Positions 6,859-14,355 of a stretch of 25,045 nucleotides of DNA are shown piece by piece. Within the stretch, counting starts at the first letter, position 1; every line of letters starts with the position of its first letter. The position numbers and the translations under genes were made by a program. The stretch covers positions 1 to 25,045 of the forward strand of contig JAVHVN010000123.1 in NCBI GenBank assembly GCA_032160545.1. The letters run 5' to 3'. The notes below the pieces were generated by a model. It was not told the origin of the DNA. It saw nothing but the letters and a program-made list of their open reading frames with translations, and did not search any database. The DNA comes from DATGFB01 sp032160545 (GTDB lineage: Bacteria; Actinomycetota; Actinomycetes; Mycobacteriales; Jatrophihabitantaceae).

Positions 6859-7926
6859 GTGCGAGTGGAGATTCCCGAGCCGGACTGGTTCCTCGACAAC
6901 GTGCTGGCGACGGCCGGACGCGATCGGCGGGTGCTCGGGCCTGCCTCGGACTGGCAGCGCAGTTGGCGTGAGGAGTTCTCGCGGCTGCAGATCGTGCGTG
7001 ACGGTGCCACCGAGACGGTGCTGCCTCTCGCGGCGACGCAGGGTTACGTGCTCAGCCGCGCCCAGGCGATGGCAGCCGGCGTGCCGCCGTCCACCGTCCG
7101 GCGACTCGTCAGGCGAGGTTCATGGCAACGCGTGCGCTACGGCGTGCTGGCAATCGTCGGCACGGACGGCGGTTCCGGGCTCATCGAGCAGCGGCGTCGC
7201 CACGCGCTCGATGCGGCGGCGGGCGCATTGATCCGTCCCGACCACGTCGTCTCGGCGCGCAGCGCCGCGGTCCTGCACGGCCTGCCGGTGCGGCGGTTAC
7301 CCGAGTCCGCCGAACTGACCGCGCGTCCGGTCCGCAGCGGCGGACGGACGGCCGCACTGCTCGTCCGCGAGGCGGCCCTGCCGGCGCGCCAGGTCACGGA
7401 CTGGTTCGGAGTGCCGACCACCAGCGTGGCGCGGACGGTCGCGGACCTCAGCCGCCACGACCCACGCGACGGCGTGATGGCAGCCGACGCCGCACTGCGC
7501 GAGTCGCTGACAACGCGCCGGGAGCTGTCAGGGGTCATCGATGGGTGTGCGGGCTGGCCGGGTGTCCGCTCGGCGCGTCTGATTCGCGATCTGGCCGATC
7601 CGCGTGCCGAATCCCCGCTCGAGTCGCTGGTGCGCCTCGAGATCCGGACCTCGCAACTTCCGCCGCCGGACCTCCAGGTGGAGATCCGCGTCGCGGGGCG
7701 GACCTACCGGGTGGATTTCCTGTGGCGGCGGCAGCGGCTCGTCCTCGAGGCGGACGGCCGGGGCAAGTACACGGGTGACGAGTTGTGGGCGGAGAAGCGC
7801 CGTGAACTCGCGCTCACCCGCGCGGGATACCGCGTCGAGCGGGTCGTGTGGGCAGATCTCGGCCGCGGATGGCCGGCGGTCGCGGCCCGATTACGGTCCG
7901 TCCTCGCCGCTTCCCCTCCGAGATGA
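6859..7926 (+). CDS. AbiEi-type winged helix plus DUF559 (PD-(D/E)XK nuclease-like) protein
   Basis: 355 residues. After an unusual N-terminal stretch of about 55 residues comes a winged helix resembling AbiEi antitoxin N-terminal domains (about 57-100: GYVLSRAQAMAAGVPPSTVRRLVRRGSWQRVRYGV). A middle AbiEi-like region follows (SARSAAVLHGLPV; GVPTTSVARTVADLSRHDP). The DUF559 domain at about 250-350 resembles Vsr-type nucleases: Glu255, Asp286 (YRVDFLW), Glu297 and Asp299 (VLEADG), then KRRELALTRAGYRVERV, so a metal-binding nuclease core looks preserved. No AbiEii nucleotidyltransferase partner is nearby. The GTG at 6859 has no clear ribosome-binding site and the true start may be further in. 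The last six residues and the stop are encoded by the left arm of palindromic element copy 2. Biological role unknown: an orphan antitoxin-like regulator, a DNA repair or defence nuclease, or part of a mobile unit. Confidence 0.8.
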   Translation: MRVEIPEPDWFLDNVLATAGRDRRVLGPASDWQRSWREEFSRLQIVRDGATETVLPLAATQGYVLSRAQAMAAGVPPSTVRRLVRRGSWQRVRYGVLAIVGTDGGSGLIEQRRRHALDAAAGALIRPDHVVSARSAAVLHGLPVRRLPESAELTARPVRSGGRTAALLVREAALPARQVTDWFGVPTTSVARTVADLSRHDPRDGVMAADAALRESLTTRRELSGVIDGCAGWPGVRSARLIRDLADPRAESPLESLVRLEIRTSQLPPPDLQVEIRVAGRTYRVDFLWRRQRLVLEADGRGKYTGDELWAEKRRELALTRAGYRVERVVWADLGRGWPAVAARLRSVLAASPPR

Positions 7927-7969
7927 CCAATTCGGCGGCCCAGGGATGGTCACCTCAGAGGGGAAGCCG
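7907..7969. repeat. Palindromic element copy 2 overlapping the 3' end of the DUF559 gene
   Basis: Left arm 7908-7929 and right arm 7947-7968 pair at 19 of 22 positions around a 17-base centre, the same geometry as copy 1. The arms carry the same GCTTCCCCTC core and the inner TGACCA/TGGTCA. One extra base in the outer right arm distinguishes it from copy 1. The left arm encodes the last residues and the TGA of the upstream gene; the rest lies in the gap before the convergent VWA gene, where it could also act as a bidirectional terminator-like hairpin. Confidence 0.85.
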
Positions 7970-7987
7970 GAGGTGGGCGAGGCGGGC

Positions 7988-10006
7988 TCAGCCGGCGCGC
8001 CGGTCACCGCGGCCCTTGCGCGCCCGCAGGTAGTCGGCCACCACGTACTCGCCGAGCGCACCCGGCTTCGGCAGGAACACCCGGCCGCCGTTGCGCTTGC
8101 CGACCTCCTGCATGAAGGCCACCAGTCGCGGGTCGTCGTCCAGCATGAAGACGTTGATGGTCGCGCCACGCCGGGTGCACCGCTCGACCTCGGCGAGCGT
8201 CGCCACCAGCGTCTCGCGCGTCGGCGGCCACGCGAAGTCGGAGAAGCCGTCGGCGGCGAGGTGCGCGGTCGGCTCGCCGTCGGTGATCACCAGGATGATC
8301 GGCTCGGCGTCTCGGTGCTTGTCGAGGTGCCGCCGCGCCAGCATCAGCCCGTGCTGCAGGTTGGTGCCCTGCACGCGATCCCAGTCGTGCTCGATGAGCG
8401 CACCGGTCGTCATCACCCGCGCGTAGTCGCTGAAACCGATGATCTCGATCGCGTCCTGCGGGTACCTGGTCGTGACGAGGGCGTGCAGCGCGAGTGCGGT
8501 CGTCTTGGCCTCGCCCCACGTGCCGCGCAGTTCCATCGAGTACGACATGTCGACGAGCAACGCGATGGCCGCGTACGAGCGGCGCTCGGTCTCGACGACC
8601 TCGAAGTCTTCCGAGGCGAGCTTCACGAGCCGAGAATCCGGATCCGAGGCGAGCTTCACGAGCCGAGAATCGCCGTCAAGGGCCGGCGCCGGCCCGGACG
8701 AGACGGATCGCAGGACGGCATTGCGCACGGTGCGTACGACGTCGAGCGGCTGTTCGTCGCCGAATCGCCACTCGCGGGACGAGCCGGTGATCTCGCCGGC
8801 GGCGCCCGCGTCGCGCACGTCGTGGCCGCCGCGGCCGCGCGACTCGAGGGTCGCGAAGACCCGCCGCAGAGCGGTCGACCCGAGCCGGCGCAGCGCCCGC
8901 GGGGTGAGCTTGAGCCCGTCGCCGCCCCGTTCGACATAGCCCTGCCGGCGCAGCTCGCGCTCGATGCGACGCAACTGTTCGAGATCGTCGACGGCGCGGC
9001 GACCCAGCGCCCGCTCGATCATCTCCTCGTCGATGTCGTCGAGGCTGGCGCCGGGATAGTCCTGGCTGAGCAGGTCGTCGAGCTGCTCCAGGTCGGCGAG
9101 TTCCGCGAGCGCACCGGTTCCCTCGGCGTAACCCATCGGCTGGTCGCCGCTCATCCGCTCGCGCCCGCCCCACTGCAGGTCGGGACGGGCCGAACGCAGC
9201 GACTGCTGCAACCGCGCCATCTCGTCGCCGAGGCCGGCCTGCCCGAGCGCCTGCGACATCAGCTCGCCGAGTTCGGCGCGCTGCTCGGGTGTCAGCGAGT
9301 CCATGAGCCGCTGCGCCGCGGCGGCCCGCCGGGCCAGCGTGTCGACGAGCTCGTCGAGGTTGCTCGGGTTCTCGGGGAAGAAGTCCCCGAACTGCTGCAT
9401 GAACTGGTCGAACTGCTCCTGGGTGTGTTCGCCGCGCGCGTCCGCGTCGAGCATCTCGTTCAGCGCCTGCATCATCTGCCGGATCCGCTCGAGGTCCTCG
9501 GCCCCCGCGTTCTGCAGGGCGTCGCGCATGCCGGCGAACTGGGCGTCGAGCACTTCTTGGCGCAGCAGCTGCTGGATCTGCTCGTACTTCTGCTGTGCCT
9601 CGGCAGAACGCCACTGGTAGTCGGTCAGCGCCTCGACGGCGCGAGCGGTGTCCGACGGCAGGGCGTCGAGTTCGGCTTCGGCCATCCGCGCAGTGTCAGC
9701 GGGATCCGGGAACAGCGCGCGCCGCTCGTCCTCGACCGCCTCGTCCAGCAGCTGCCGCACGCGCTGCAGAGTGCCGTCGAGGCGACCGCTGCGCCGCAGT
9801 TCGCGGGCACGTTCGCGGGCAGCGCGCCGCAGCGCGTCGAGCCCCTGACGGTCGCGGGTGCCGCGGCGCAACAGGCGGTTGAGTGCGTTGCGCGGGGACG
9901 ATCCGGCCAGGACGTCCTCGCCGATGTCATCGAGCGCCTCACGGATGTCGTACGGCGGCTCGAGCGGGTCTCGCCCGCCGCGCCACGCGCCGTACCGAGC
10001 GGTCAT
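7988..10006 (-). CDS. VWA domain protein, partner of MoxR/Mg-chelatase-like ATPase
   Basis: 672 residues. The N-terminal two thirds is helical and charged, rich in Gln, Glu, Arg and Leu, with long amphipathic stretches (about residues 100-330). The C-terminal third is a von Willebrand factor A domain with the metal-ion adhesion motif DMSYS (about residue 487), a later conserved threonine region (GTNLQHGLMLARRHL) and VITDGEPTAHL. Proteins of this type work with an AAA+ ATPase as a chaperone-like or metal-insertion complex; mycobacterial Rv0959/Rv0958 are a likely counterpart pair from memory. The ATG overlaps the stop of the ATPase gene as ATGA. An in-frame 33-bp duplication just before the VWA domain repeats DSRLVKLAS. 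Its client is unknown. Confidence 0.85.
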   Translation of the reverse strand: MTARYGAWRGGRDPLEPPYDIREALDDIGEDVLAGSSPRNALNRLLRRGTRDRQGLDALRRAARERARELRRSGRLDGTLQRVRQLLDEAVEDERRALFPDPADTARMAEAELDALPSDTARAVEALTDYQWRSAEAQQKYEQIQQLLRQEVLDAQFAGMRDALQNAGAEDLERIRQMMQALNEMLDADARGEHTQEQFDQFMQQFGDFFPENPSNLDELVDTLARRAAAAQRLMDSLTPEQRAELGELMSQALGQAGLGDEMARLQQSLRSARPDLQWGGRERMSGDQPMGYAEGTGALAELADLEQLDDLLSQDYPGASLDDIDEEMIERALGRRAVDDLEQLRRIERELRRQGYVERGGDGLKLTPRALRRLGSTALRRVFATLESRGRGGHDVRDAGAAGEITGSSREWRFGDEQPLDVVRTVRNAVLRSVSSGPAPALDGDSRLVKLASDPDSRLVKLASEDFEVVETERRSYAAIALLVDMSYSMELRGTWGEAKTTALALHALVTTRYPQDAIEIIGFSDYARVMTTGALIEHDWDRVQGTNLQHGLMLARRHLDKHRDAEPIILVITDGEPTAHLAADGFSDFAWPPTRETLVATLAEVERCTRRGATINVFMLDDDPRLVAFMQEVGKRNGGRVFLPKPGALGEYVVADYLRARKGRGDRRAG
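8609..8670. repeat. 33-bp in-frame tandem duplication in the VWA gene
   Basis: Bases 8609-8637 recur exactly at 8642-8670, giving a period of 33 bp. On the coding strand this adds 11 residues and yields two copies of DSRLVKLAS immediately before the VWA domain. The perfect identity of 29 bases points to recent duplication and leaves the reading frame intact. Confidence 0.92.
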
Positions 10007-11442
10007 GAGCCGTAGACCGTCCGCGCGCCGTCGGAGTCCTTCGCGAGCCGCTTGTTGAGGTGCAGGCCCTCCATCGCGAACTCGACGACGGCCGCGGCCA
10101 GGCCGACGGCGGCCGGCCCCTCGCCGATGCCGTCCGGCTCGAGCCGGTCGAGCAGCACCGACAGCGCCGGCACCGGTCCGAGCTGGGCGAGCAGCTGCTC
10201 GGCCGAGACCGTGTCGCCCGTCGAGACGGTGAGGCCGTCGTCGAACTTGTCCTGCAGCGGCCGCAGGTCGAGACCGGCGAGCCGCGCGCGGTAGGTCTCG
10301 GCGAGCGCCCGCCGCAGCAGGTGCTCGAGCACGTCGAACTCGCGACCCTCGTCGGCGTCGTCGAACTCGACCTTGCCGCGTGACGCGGGGACGACCGACG
10401 GCAGGTCGCAGACCCGGGCGACGGCGACCTGCTCACCGGTGATCGCGGCGCGGCGCACCGCGGAGGCCGCCACGGTCTCGACGGCCGCGATCGCGAACCG
10501 GGCCGAGACACCCGATCGCTGGTCGATCTGCGGTGCCTCGCGGACGTTGCGCGCGAACCGGGCGACCACCTCGAGCAGATGTGCGGGCACGACCGGCGCG
10601 GCGAACTTCTGCTCGTCGTCCGGCCCGCCCCACAGCACCGCCGCCTCCTGCACGACGAGCTCGAGCTCCTGTGCGAGCTCGAGCGGGTAGTGCGTGCGGA
10701 CCTCGGCGCCGAAGCGGTCCTTCAACGGCGTGATGATGCGCCCGCGGTTGGTGTAGTCCTCGGGGTTGGCGCTCGCGACCACCAGCAGGTCGAGGGGCAT
10801 CCGCAGCTGGTACCCGCGAACCTGGATGTCACGCTCTTCGAGCACGTTCAACAGCGCGACCTGGATGCGCTCGGCGAGGTCGGGCAGCTCGTTGACCGCG
10901 ATGATGCCGCGGTTCGTCCGCGGCACGAGGCCGTAGTGGATCGTCTCGGGGTCTCCGAGCGTGCGCCCCTGCGCGACCTTGATCGGGTCGACGTCACCGA
11001 TCAGGTCCCCGACCGACGTGTCGGGTGTCGCCAACTTCTCGCCGTACCGCTCGCTGCGGTGCTTCCACGCCACGGGCAGCAGGTCGCCGTCAGTGGCGAG
11101 CAGGCCGATGCAGCGGGCACACCCCGGCGCGTACGGATGGTCGTTGATCTCGCAGCCCTCGACGACAGGGGTCCACTCGTCCAGCAGGCCGGCGAGCGTG
11201 CGCAGCAGCCGGGTCTTGCCCTGGCCGCGCTCGCCGAGCAGCACGATGTCGTGCCCGGCCAGCAGCGCCCGCTCGACCTCGGGGACGACGGTGTCGTCGA
11301 AGCCCACGATGCCCGGCAGCGACGGCTGCCCGTTCGCGAGCCGATCGATCAGGTTCTGGCGGATCTCGGTCTTGACGCTGCGGTGGACGTGCCCACTGGC
11401 ACGCAGATCTGCGAGTGTGGCGATGGGGGGTGCGGCTGTCAC
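10003..11442 (-). CDS. MoxR/magnesium-chelatase ChlI-like AAA+ ATPase
   Basis: 479 residues. The AAA+ core has Walker A GERGQGKT (residues 70-77) and a Walker B-like strand RGIIAVNELPDL with Asn in place of the usual Asp, which I believe is normal for this subgroup. Sensor-1 is VVASANPEDYTNRGRI and the arginine region LKDRFGAEVRTHYPLE. A cysteine cluster (GCEINDHPYAPGCARC, about residues 95-110) may be structural. It couples ATP hydrolysis to remodelling of a client protein together with the downstream VWA protein, whose gene overlaps by four bases. The GTG start at 11442 is supported by a TANNNT box seven bases upstream. The upstream lipoprotein gene lies on the same strand 53 bp away. Confidence 0.88.
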   Translation of the reverse strand: MTAAPPIATLADLRASGHVHRSVKTEIRQNLIDRLANGQPSLPGIVGFDDTVVPEVERALLAGHDIVLLGERGQGKTRLLRTLAGLLDEWTPVVEGCEINDHPYAPGCARCIGLLATDGDLLPVAWKHRSERYGEKLATPDTSVGDLIGDVDPIKVAQGRTLGDPETIHYGLVPRTNRGIIAVNELPDLAERIQVALLNVLEERDIQVRGYQLRMPLDLLVVASANPEDYTNRGRIITPLKDRFGAEVRTHYPLELAQELELVVQEAAVLWGGPDDEQKFAAPVVPAHLLEVVARFARNVREAPQIDQRSGVSARFAIAAVETVAASAVRRAAITGEQVAVARVCDLPSVVPASRGKVEFDDADEGREFDVLEHLLRRALAETYRARLAGLDLRPLQDKFDDGLTVSTGDTVSAEQLLAQLGPVPALSVLLDRLEPDGIGEGPAAVGLAAAVVEFAMEGLHLNKRLAKDSDGARTVYGS

Positions 11443-11449
11443 CCGTTCG

Positions 11450-11455
11450 ACGCTA
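11450..11455 (-). promoter_or_regulatory. Probable -10 box (TAGCGT) of the AAA+/VWA operon
   Basis: On the minus strand TAGCGT ends seven bases before the GTG at 11442, with no Shine-Dalgarno sequence between. A leaderless mRNA is likely. It also suggests the operon is transcribed separately from the lipoprotein gene upstream. Confidence 0.38.
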
Positions 11456-11495
11456 CGTCGCGCCCGCCGCCGCCGCCAGGTACCTCCGGTACCCC

Positions 11496-12212
11496 TCAGA
11501 ACTGGAGGTAGACGTCCTGGGCCATCCTCAGCAGCTCCGGATCGTTGGCCGGGGTCGGCCCGGACAGGTACCAGATGTCGTAGACGCTGACACCGTTGTC
11601 CTGGCCGACATCGACGAACGCGTCAGGTGACGGGACGGAGGTCGGGCCGCCCGGCACCCGCCATCCCTCGCGCAGCAGGTCGTTGAAGTTGCCGGTGCCG
11701 TCCTTGCGGACGAGCGTGCGGAAGGCCGCCGTGTTGACGTACGGGCTGTTCTGCGGGCCCGGCGCGAAGCTCGTGCTCGCGATGTCGAAGCCCACGTCCT
11801 GGCCGTTGACGGTCGTGGTCACGAGCCTGCGGTCCAGGCCGTTGCAGGGGTGCTCCGCGAGGAACGCGATCATGGGCGCCCCGTATGCGTGCCCGGTGCA
11901 GGTGTCGTCCTGGACGTCCGCCCACACCTTGAGGACGTAGTGTCGCCCGCTCGCGTCGACCGTCGCGGTCTTCAGCGGTGTCGCCGGCACCGGATGCGTC
12001 GACGGCGCCGCACTGGTCGTGGGAACGGCGCCCGTCGTGGTCGGGGCCTTCGTGGCCGGCGTCGAGGCGCTCGACGTCGCTGCGGAGCCGCCGGACGACC
12101 CCTTCGGCACGCGGCTGCCGGCACCCTGCGTTGCCGAGGTGCAGGCCGCCGTGCCAGCGACGGCGGCGATAACGGCGAGGCAGCACAGGACCACACTGCG
12201 GGGACGTGGCAT
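11496..12212 (-). CDS. Probable secreted lipoprotein, function unknown
   Basis: 238 residues. The N-terminus MPRPRSVVLCCLAVIAAVAG is a signal peptide ending in a probable lipobox (TAAC, lipidated Cys24), although the -3 residue is threonine rather than the preferred leucine or valine. A long Ser/Thr/Pro/Ala linker follows (about 25-75), typical of actinobacterial surface proteins, and then a folded domain of about 160 residues (HYVLKVWADVQDDTCTGHAYG to the end) with two further cysteines, Cys-Thr-Gly-His and HPCNG, that could pair. I do not recognise the domain. The frame stays open far upstream, but the ATG at 12212 is fixed by the signal peptide. It is divergent from the Lrp-type regulator, with 79 bp between starts. 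Confidence 0.72.
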   Translation of the reverse strand: MPRPRSVVLCCLAVIAAVAGTAACTSATQGAGSRVPKGSSGGSAATSSASTPATKAPTTTGAVPTTSAAPSTHPVPATPLKTATVDASGRHYVLKVWADVQDDTCTGHAYGAPMIAFLAEHPCNGLDRRLVTTTVNGQDVGFDIASTSFAPGPQNSPYVNTAAFRTLVRKDGTGNFNDLLREGWRVPGGPTSVPSPDAFVDVGQDNGVSVYDIWYLSGPTPANDPELLRMAQDVYLQF

Positions 12213-12291
12213 GGGTCGATCATGGCGTGCCGGCGACGGCGCCGAAAGCCGGGTGTCCGCGGCATCACGGCTGCGTGTCACGCTGGTCGCC

Positions 12292-12786
12292 ATGACAGGG
12301 ACGGACCGCGGTGCCGGCATCGACGAGTTGGACGCCCGGCTGTTGCACGCTCTCGCGGCCGCGCCGCGCGTCGGGGTACTGGAGCTCTCCCGCCGCCTCG
12401 GCGTGGCCCGCGCGACGGTGCAGGCCCGCTTGGACCGGCTGCTGCGCCGGGGAGTGATCGGCTCGTTCGCACCCACGATCGTCCCGGACGCCCTCGGGTT
12501 CGGGGTGACGGCCTTCGCGACGCTCGAGATCCGGCAGGGGCGCGGCGCGCTCGTCCTCGAGCACCTGCGAGGCATCCCCGAGGTGCTCGAGGTGCACACG
12601 ATCACCGGCCAGGGCGACATGCTGTGCCGCGTCGTCGCGCGGTCGAACGACGACCTGCAGGACGTGCTGAACCGGTTGAACGAGTTCGACGGGATCGTCC
12701 GCACGTCGACGGCGATCGCGCTGTCGAACCCCGTTCCCTACCGGGTACTGCCGCTGGTGGGGCCGGGGGACGAGCTCAGCCGCTGA
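12292..12786 (+). CDS. Lrp/AsnC family transcriptional regulator
   Basis: 164 residues. An N-terminal helix-turn-helix (about residues 10-55: IDELDARLLHALAAAPRVGVLELSRRLGVARATVQARLDRLLRRGVIGSF) is followed by a RAM/AsnC effector domain (about 70-150: FATLEIRQG, VLEVHTITGQGDMLCRVVARSNDDLQDVL). Such proteins are small-molecule, mostly amino-acid, responsive DNA-binding octamers. The start is the ATG at 12292. It is divergent from the lipoprotein gene, which is a plausible target, and convergent with greA; the two coding regions overlap at their 3' ends by 11 bp. The ligand is not predictable. Confidence 0.9.
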   Translation: MTGTDRGAGIDELDARLLHALAAAPRVGVLELSRRLGVARATVQARLDRLLRRGVIGSFAPTIVPDALGFGVTAFATLEIRQGRGALVLEHLRGIPEVLEVHTITGQGDMLCRVVARSNDDLQDVLNRLNEFDGIVRTSTAIALSNPVPYRVLPLVGPGDELSR

Positions 12787-13270
12787 AGGGTTTCGCCGAG
12801 ACCACGGCGACCTTGACCCGCTTGCCGGTCGGCGTCTCGTACTCCGCGGTCTCGCCCTCGTGCTTGCCGGTGAGCGCCTTGCCGAGCGGCGACGCGGCCG
12901 AGTAGACCTCGACGCCGGCCGTCTCGGCCTCCTCGCGGGACCCGATCAGGAACCGCTCGATTTCGTCGTCGCCCTCGAACCGGACCTCGACGACCATGCC
13001 GGGGCCGGCCACGCCGTTGCTGACCGGCGCCTCGCCCACCTTGGCCGTGCGCAGCAGGGCCTGCAGCTGCAGGATTCGGCCCTCCTGCTTGCCCTGCTCC
13101 TCGCGCGCCGCGTGGTAGCCGCCGTTCTCCTTCAGGTCACCCTCCTCGCGGCGAGCGTTGATCTCCTGCGCCATCGCCGGGCGGTTCGCGATCAGCTCGT
13201 CCAGCTCGCGCGACAGGCGGTCGTACGCCTCCTGGGTGAGCCAGGTGACGATGTCGTCGGCAGTGGACAC
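12776..13270 (-). CDS. greA: Transcription elongation factor GreA
   Basis: 164 residues. GreA binds the secondary channel of RNA polymerase and stimulates cleavage of backtracked RNA. The N-terminal coiled coil contains the tip acidic motif region NARREEGDLKENGGYHAAREEQGKQEGRI, and the C-terminal FKBP-like domain ends in the block SPLGKALTGKHEGETAEYETPTGKRVKVAVVSAKP, both diagnostic. The GTG at 13270 gives the expected STADDIVTWLTQEAYDRL start, with GGAG about nine bases upstream; the frame is open further up without conserved sequence. A possible -10 (TACGTT, complement of 13311-13316) implies a leader of about 35 bases. The neighbourhood greA (minus) / mca (plus) is shared with mycobacteria. 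Confidence 0.95.
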   Translation of the reverse strand: MSTADDIVTWLTQEAYDRLSRELDELIANRPAMAQEINARREEGDLKENGGYHAAREEQGKQEGRILQLQALLRTAKVGEAPVSNGVAGPGMVVEVRFEGDDEIERFLIGSREEAETAGVEVYSAASPLGKALTGKHEGETAEYETPTGKRVKVAVVSAKPFSG

Positions 13271-13408
13271 GGGTGAACTCCAGGGTGAGGCGGCGTCAGG
13301 ACAAGCGTCGAACGTAACACCGTGCGGCGGGGGCGAGGCAAATCGGCGGGACCGTGCCGGTGGGAACCCTGACACACCAGCCGCGGCACATCGGGGACAA
13401 TGGTCGGC

Positions 13409-13471
13409 GTGAGAACCGTGCCGCCACCGCTCGATCCGCCGCTCCTGCCGTCGTCCGGGAGCGCCGAGTGA
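13409..13471 (+). CDS. Possible 20-residue leader peptide upstream of mca
   Basis: A short reading frame begins at a GTG and reads VRTVPPPLDPPLLPSSGSAE, ending in a TGA that overlaps the mca GTG as GTGA. A -10-like GACAAT (13396-13401) lies seven bases before its GTG, so it could be a leaderless upstream frame coupled to mca. The run of prolines (PPP, then PP) is the kind of sequence that slows ribosomes without EF-P. No homology is claimed and a chance frame cannot be excluded. Confidence 0.25.
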   Translation: MRTVPPPLDPPLLPSSGSAE

Positions 13472-14355
13472 ACCCCGAGCCGCTGCGGCTGATGGCCGTG
13501 CATGCCCATCCCGACGACGAGTCGAGCAAGGGTGCCGCCACCATGGCGCGTTACGTCGACGAGGGGGTCGACGTCCTCGTCGTCACCTGCACGGGCGGCG
13601 AGCGCGGCAGCATCCTCAACCCGGCGCTGAAGGACCGCCCCGACATCGAGGCGAACATCGCCGAGATTCGCAAGAACGAGATGGACCGCGCCCGGGCGAT
13701 CCTCGGGGTCCAGCAGAGCTGGCTGGGCTTCGTCGACTCAGGGCTGCCCGAGGGCGACCCGCTCCCGCCGCTGCCCGAGGGTTGCTTCGCGCTCGCTCCG
13801 ATCGACGAGGCGGTGGCGCGGCTCGTCGCCGAGGTGCGCCGGTTCCGCCCGCACGTCATGACCACCTACGACGAGAACGGCGGGTACCCGCACCCCGACC
13901 ACATCCGCACCCACGAGATCTCGGTCGCCGCCTTCGACGCGGCCGCCGACCCCGATTCCTACCCGGACGCCGGCGAGCCCTGGCAGCCGCTGAAGCTCTA
14001 CTACGACGTCGGCTTCAGCATCGACAAGATGGAGGCCCTGCACGCCGCGATGGTCGAGCACGGCCTCGAGTCGCCGTTCCAGGAGTGGATGGAGCGGCGC
14101 GAACGATGGGGCGACCGCCGGCCGCCGAAGATCACCACGCGCGTGGACGTCGCGGATTGGTTCGAGCGACGCGACGCCGCGCTGATGGCGCATGCCACGC
14201 AGGTCGACCCGAACGGCTGGTTCTTCGCGATGCCTCTCGACATCCAGCGCGAGGTCTGGCCGACCGAGGACTTCGAGCTGGCCCGCTCACTGGTCGATTC
14301 CTCGATCCCCGAGGACGACCTGTTCGCCGGTGTGCGCGACAAGGTCACGACGTGA
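13468..14355 (+). CDS. mca: Mycothiol S-conjugate amidase
   Basis: 295-residue zinc hydrolase of the LmbE/PIG-L fold. It cleaves mycothiol S-conjugates of electrophiles and antibiotics, releasing a mercapturic acid for export and a glucosaminyl-inositol for mycothiol recycling. The metal motifs are present: AHPDDE at residues 13-18 and PHPDH at 141-145. The long C-terminal part (KITTRVDVADWFERRDAALMAHATQVDP) and overall length match Mca better than the deacetylase MshB, though the two are close relatives. The GTG at 13468 has GGGAG a few bases upstream and overlaps the stop of a possible 20-residue leader frame. The downstream membrane gene overlaps by four bases, as in the mycobacterial Rv1082-Rv1083 pair. 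Confidence 0.92.
   Translation: MNPEPLRLMAVHAHPDDESSKGAATMARYVDEGVDVLVVTCTGGERGSILNPALKDRPDIEANIAEIRKNEMDRARAILGVQQSWLGFVDSGLPEGDPLPPLPEGCFALAPIDEAVARLVAEVRRFRPHVMTTYDENGGYPHPDHIRTHEISVAAFDAAADPDSYPDAGEPWQPLKLYYDVGFSIDKMEALHAAMVEHGLESPFQEWMERRERWGDRRPPKITTRVDVADWFERRDAALMAHATQVDPNGWFFAMPLDIQREVWPTEDFELARSLVDSSIPEDDLFAGVRDKVTT

Noticed and set aside
7604..10015. Long open frame of about 800 codons on the plus strand across the VWA gene
   Set aside because: It is antisense to a well-supported VWA protein. Its translation is low-complexity (Arg, Val, His, Leu rich) with no domain, a normal by-product of GC-rich codon use.
12213..12704. A longer N-terminus for the lipoprotein
   Set aside because: It runs antisense across the Lrp gene and would bury the signal peptide in the middle of the protein.
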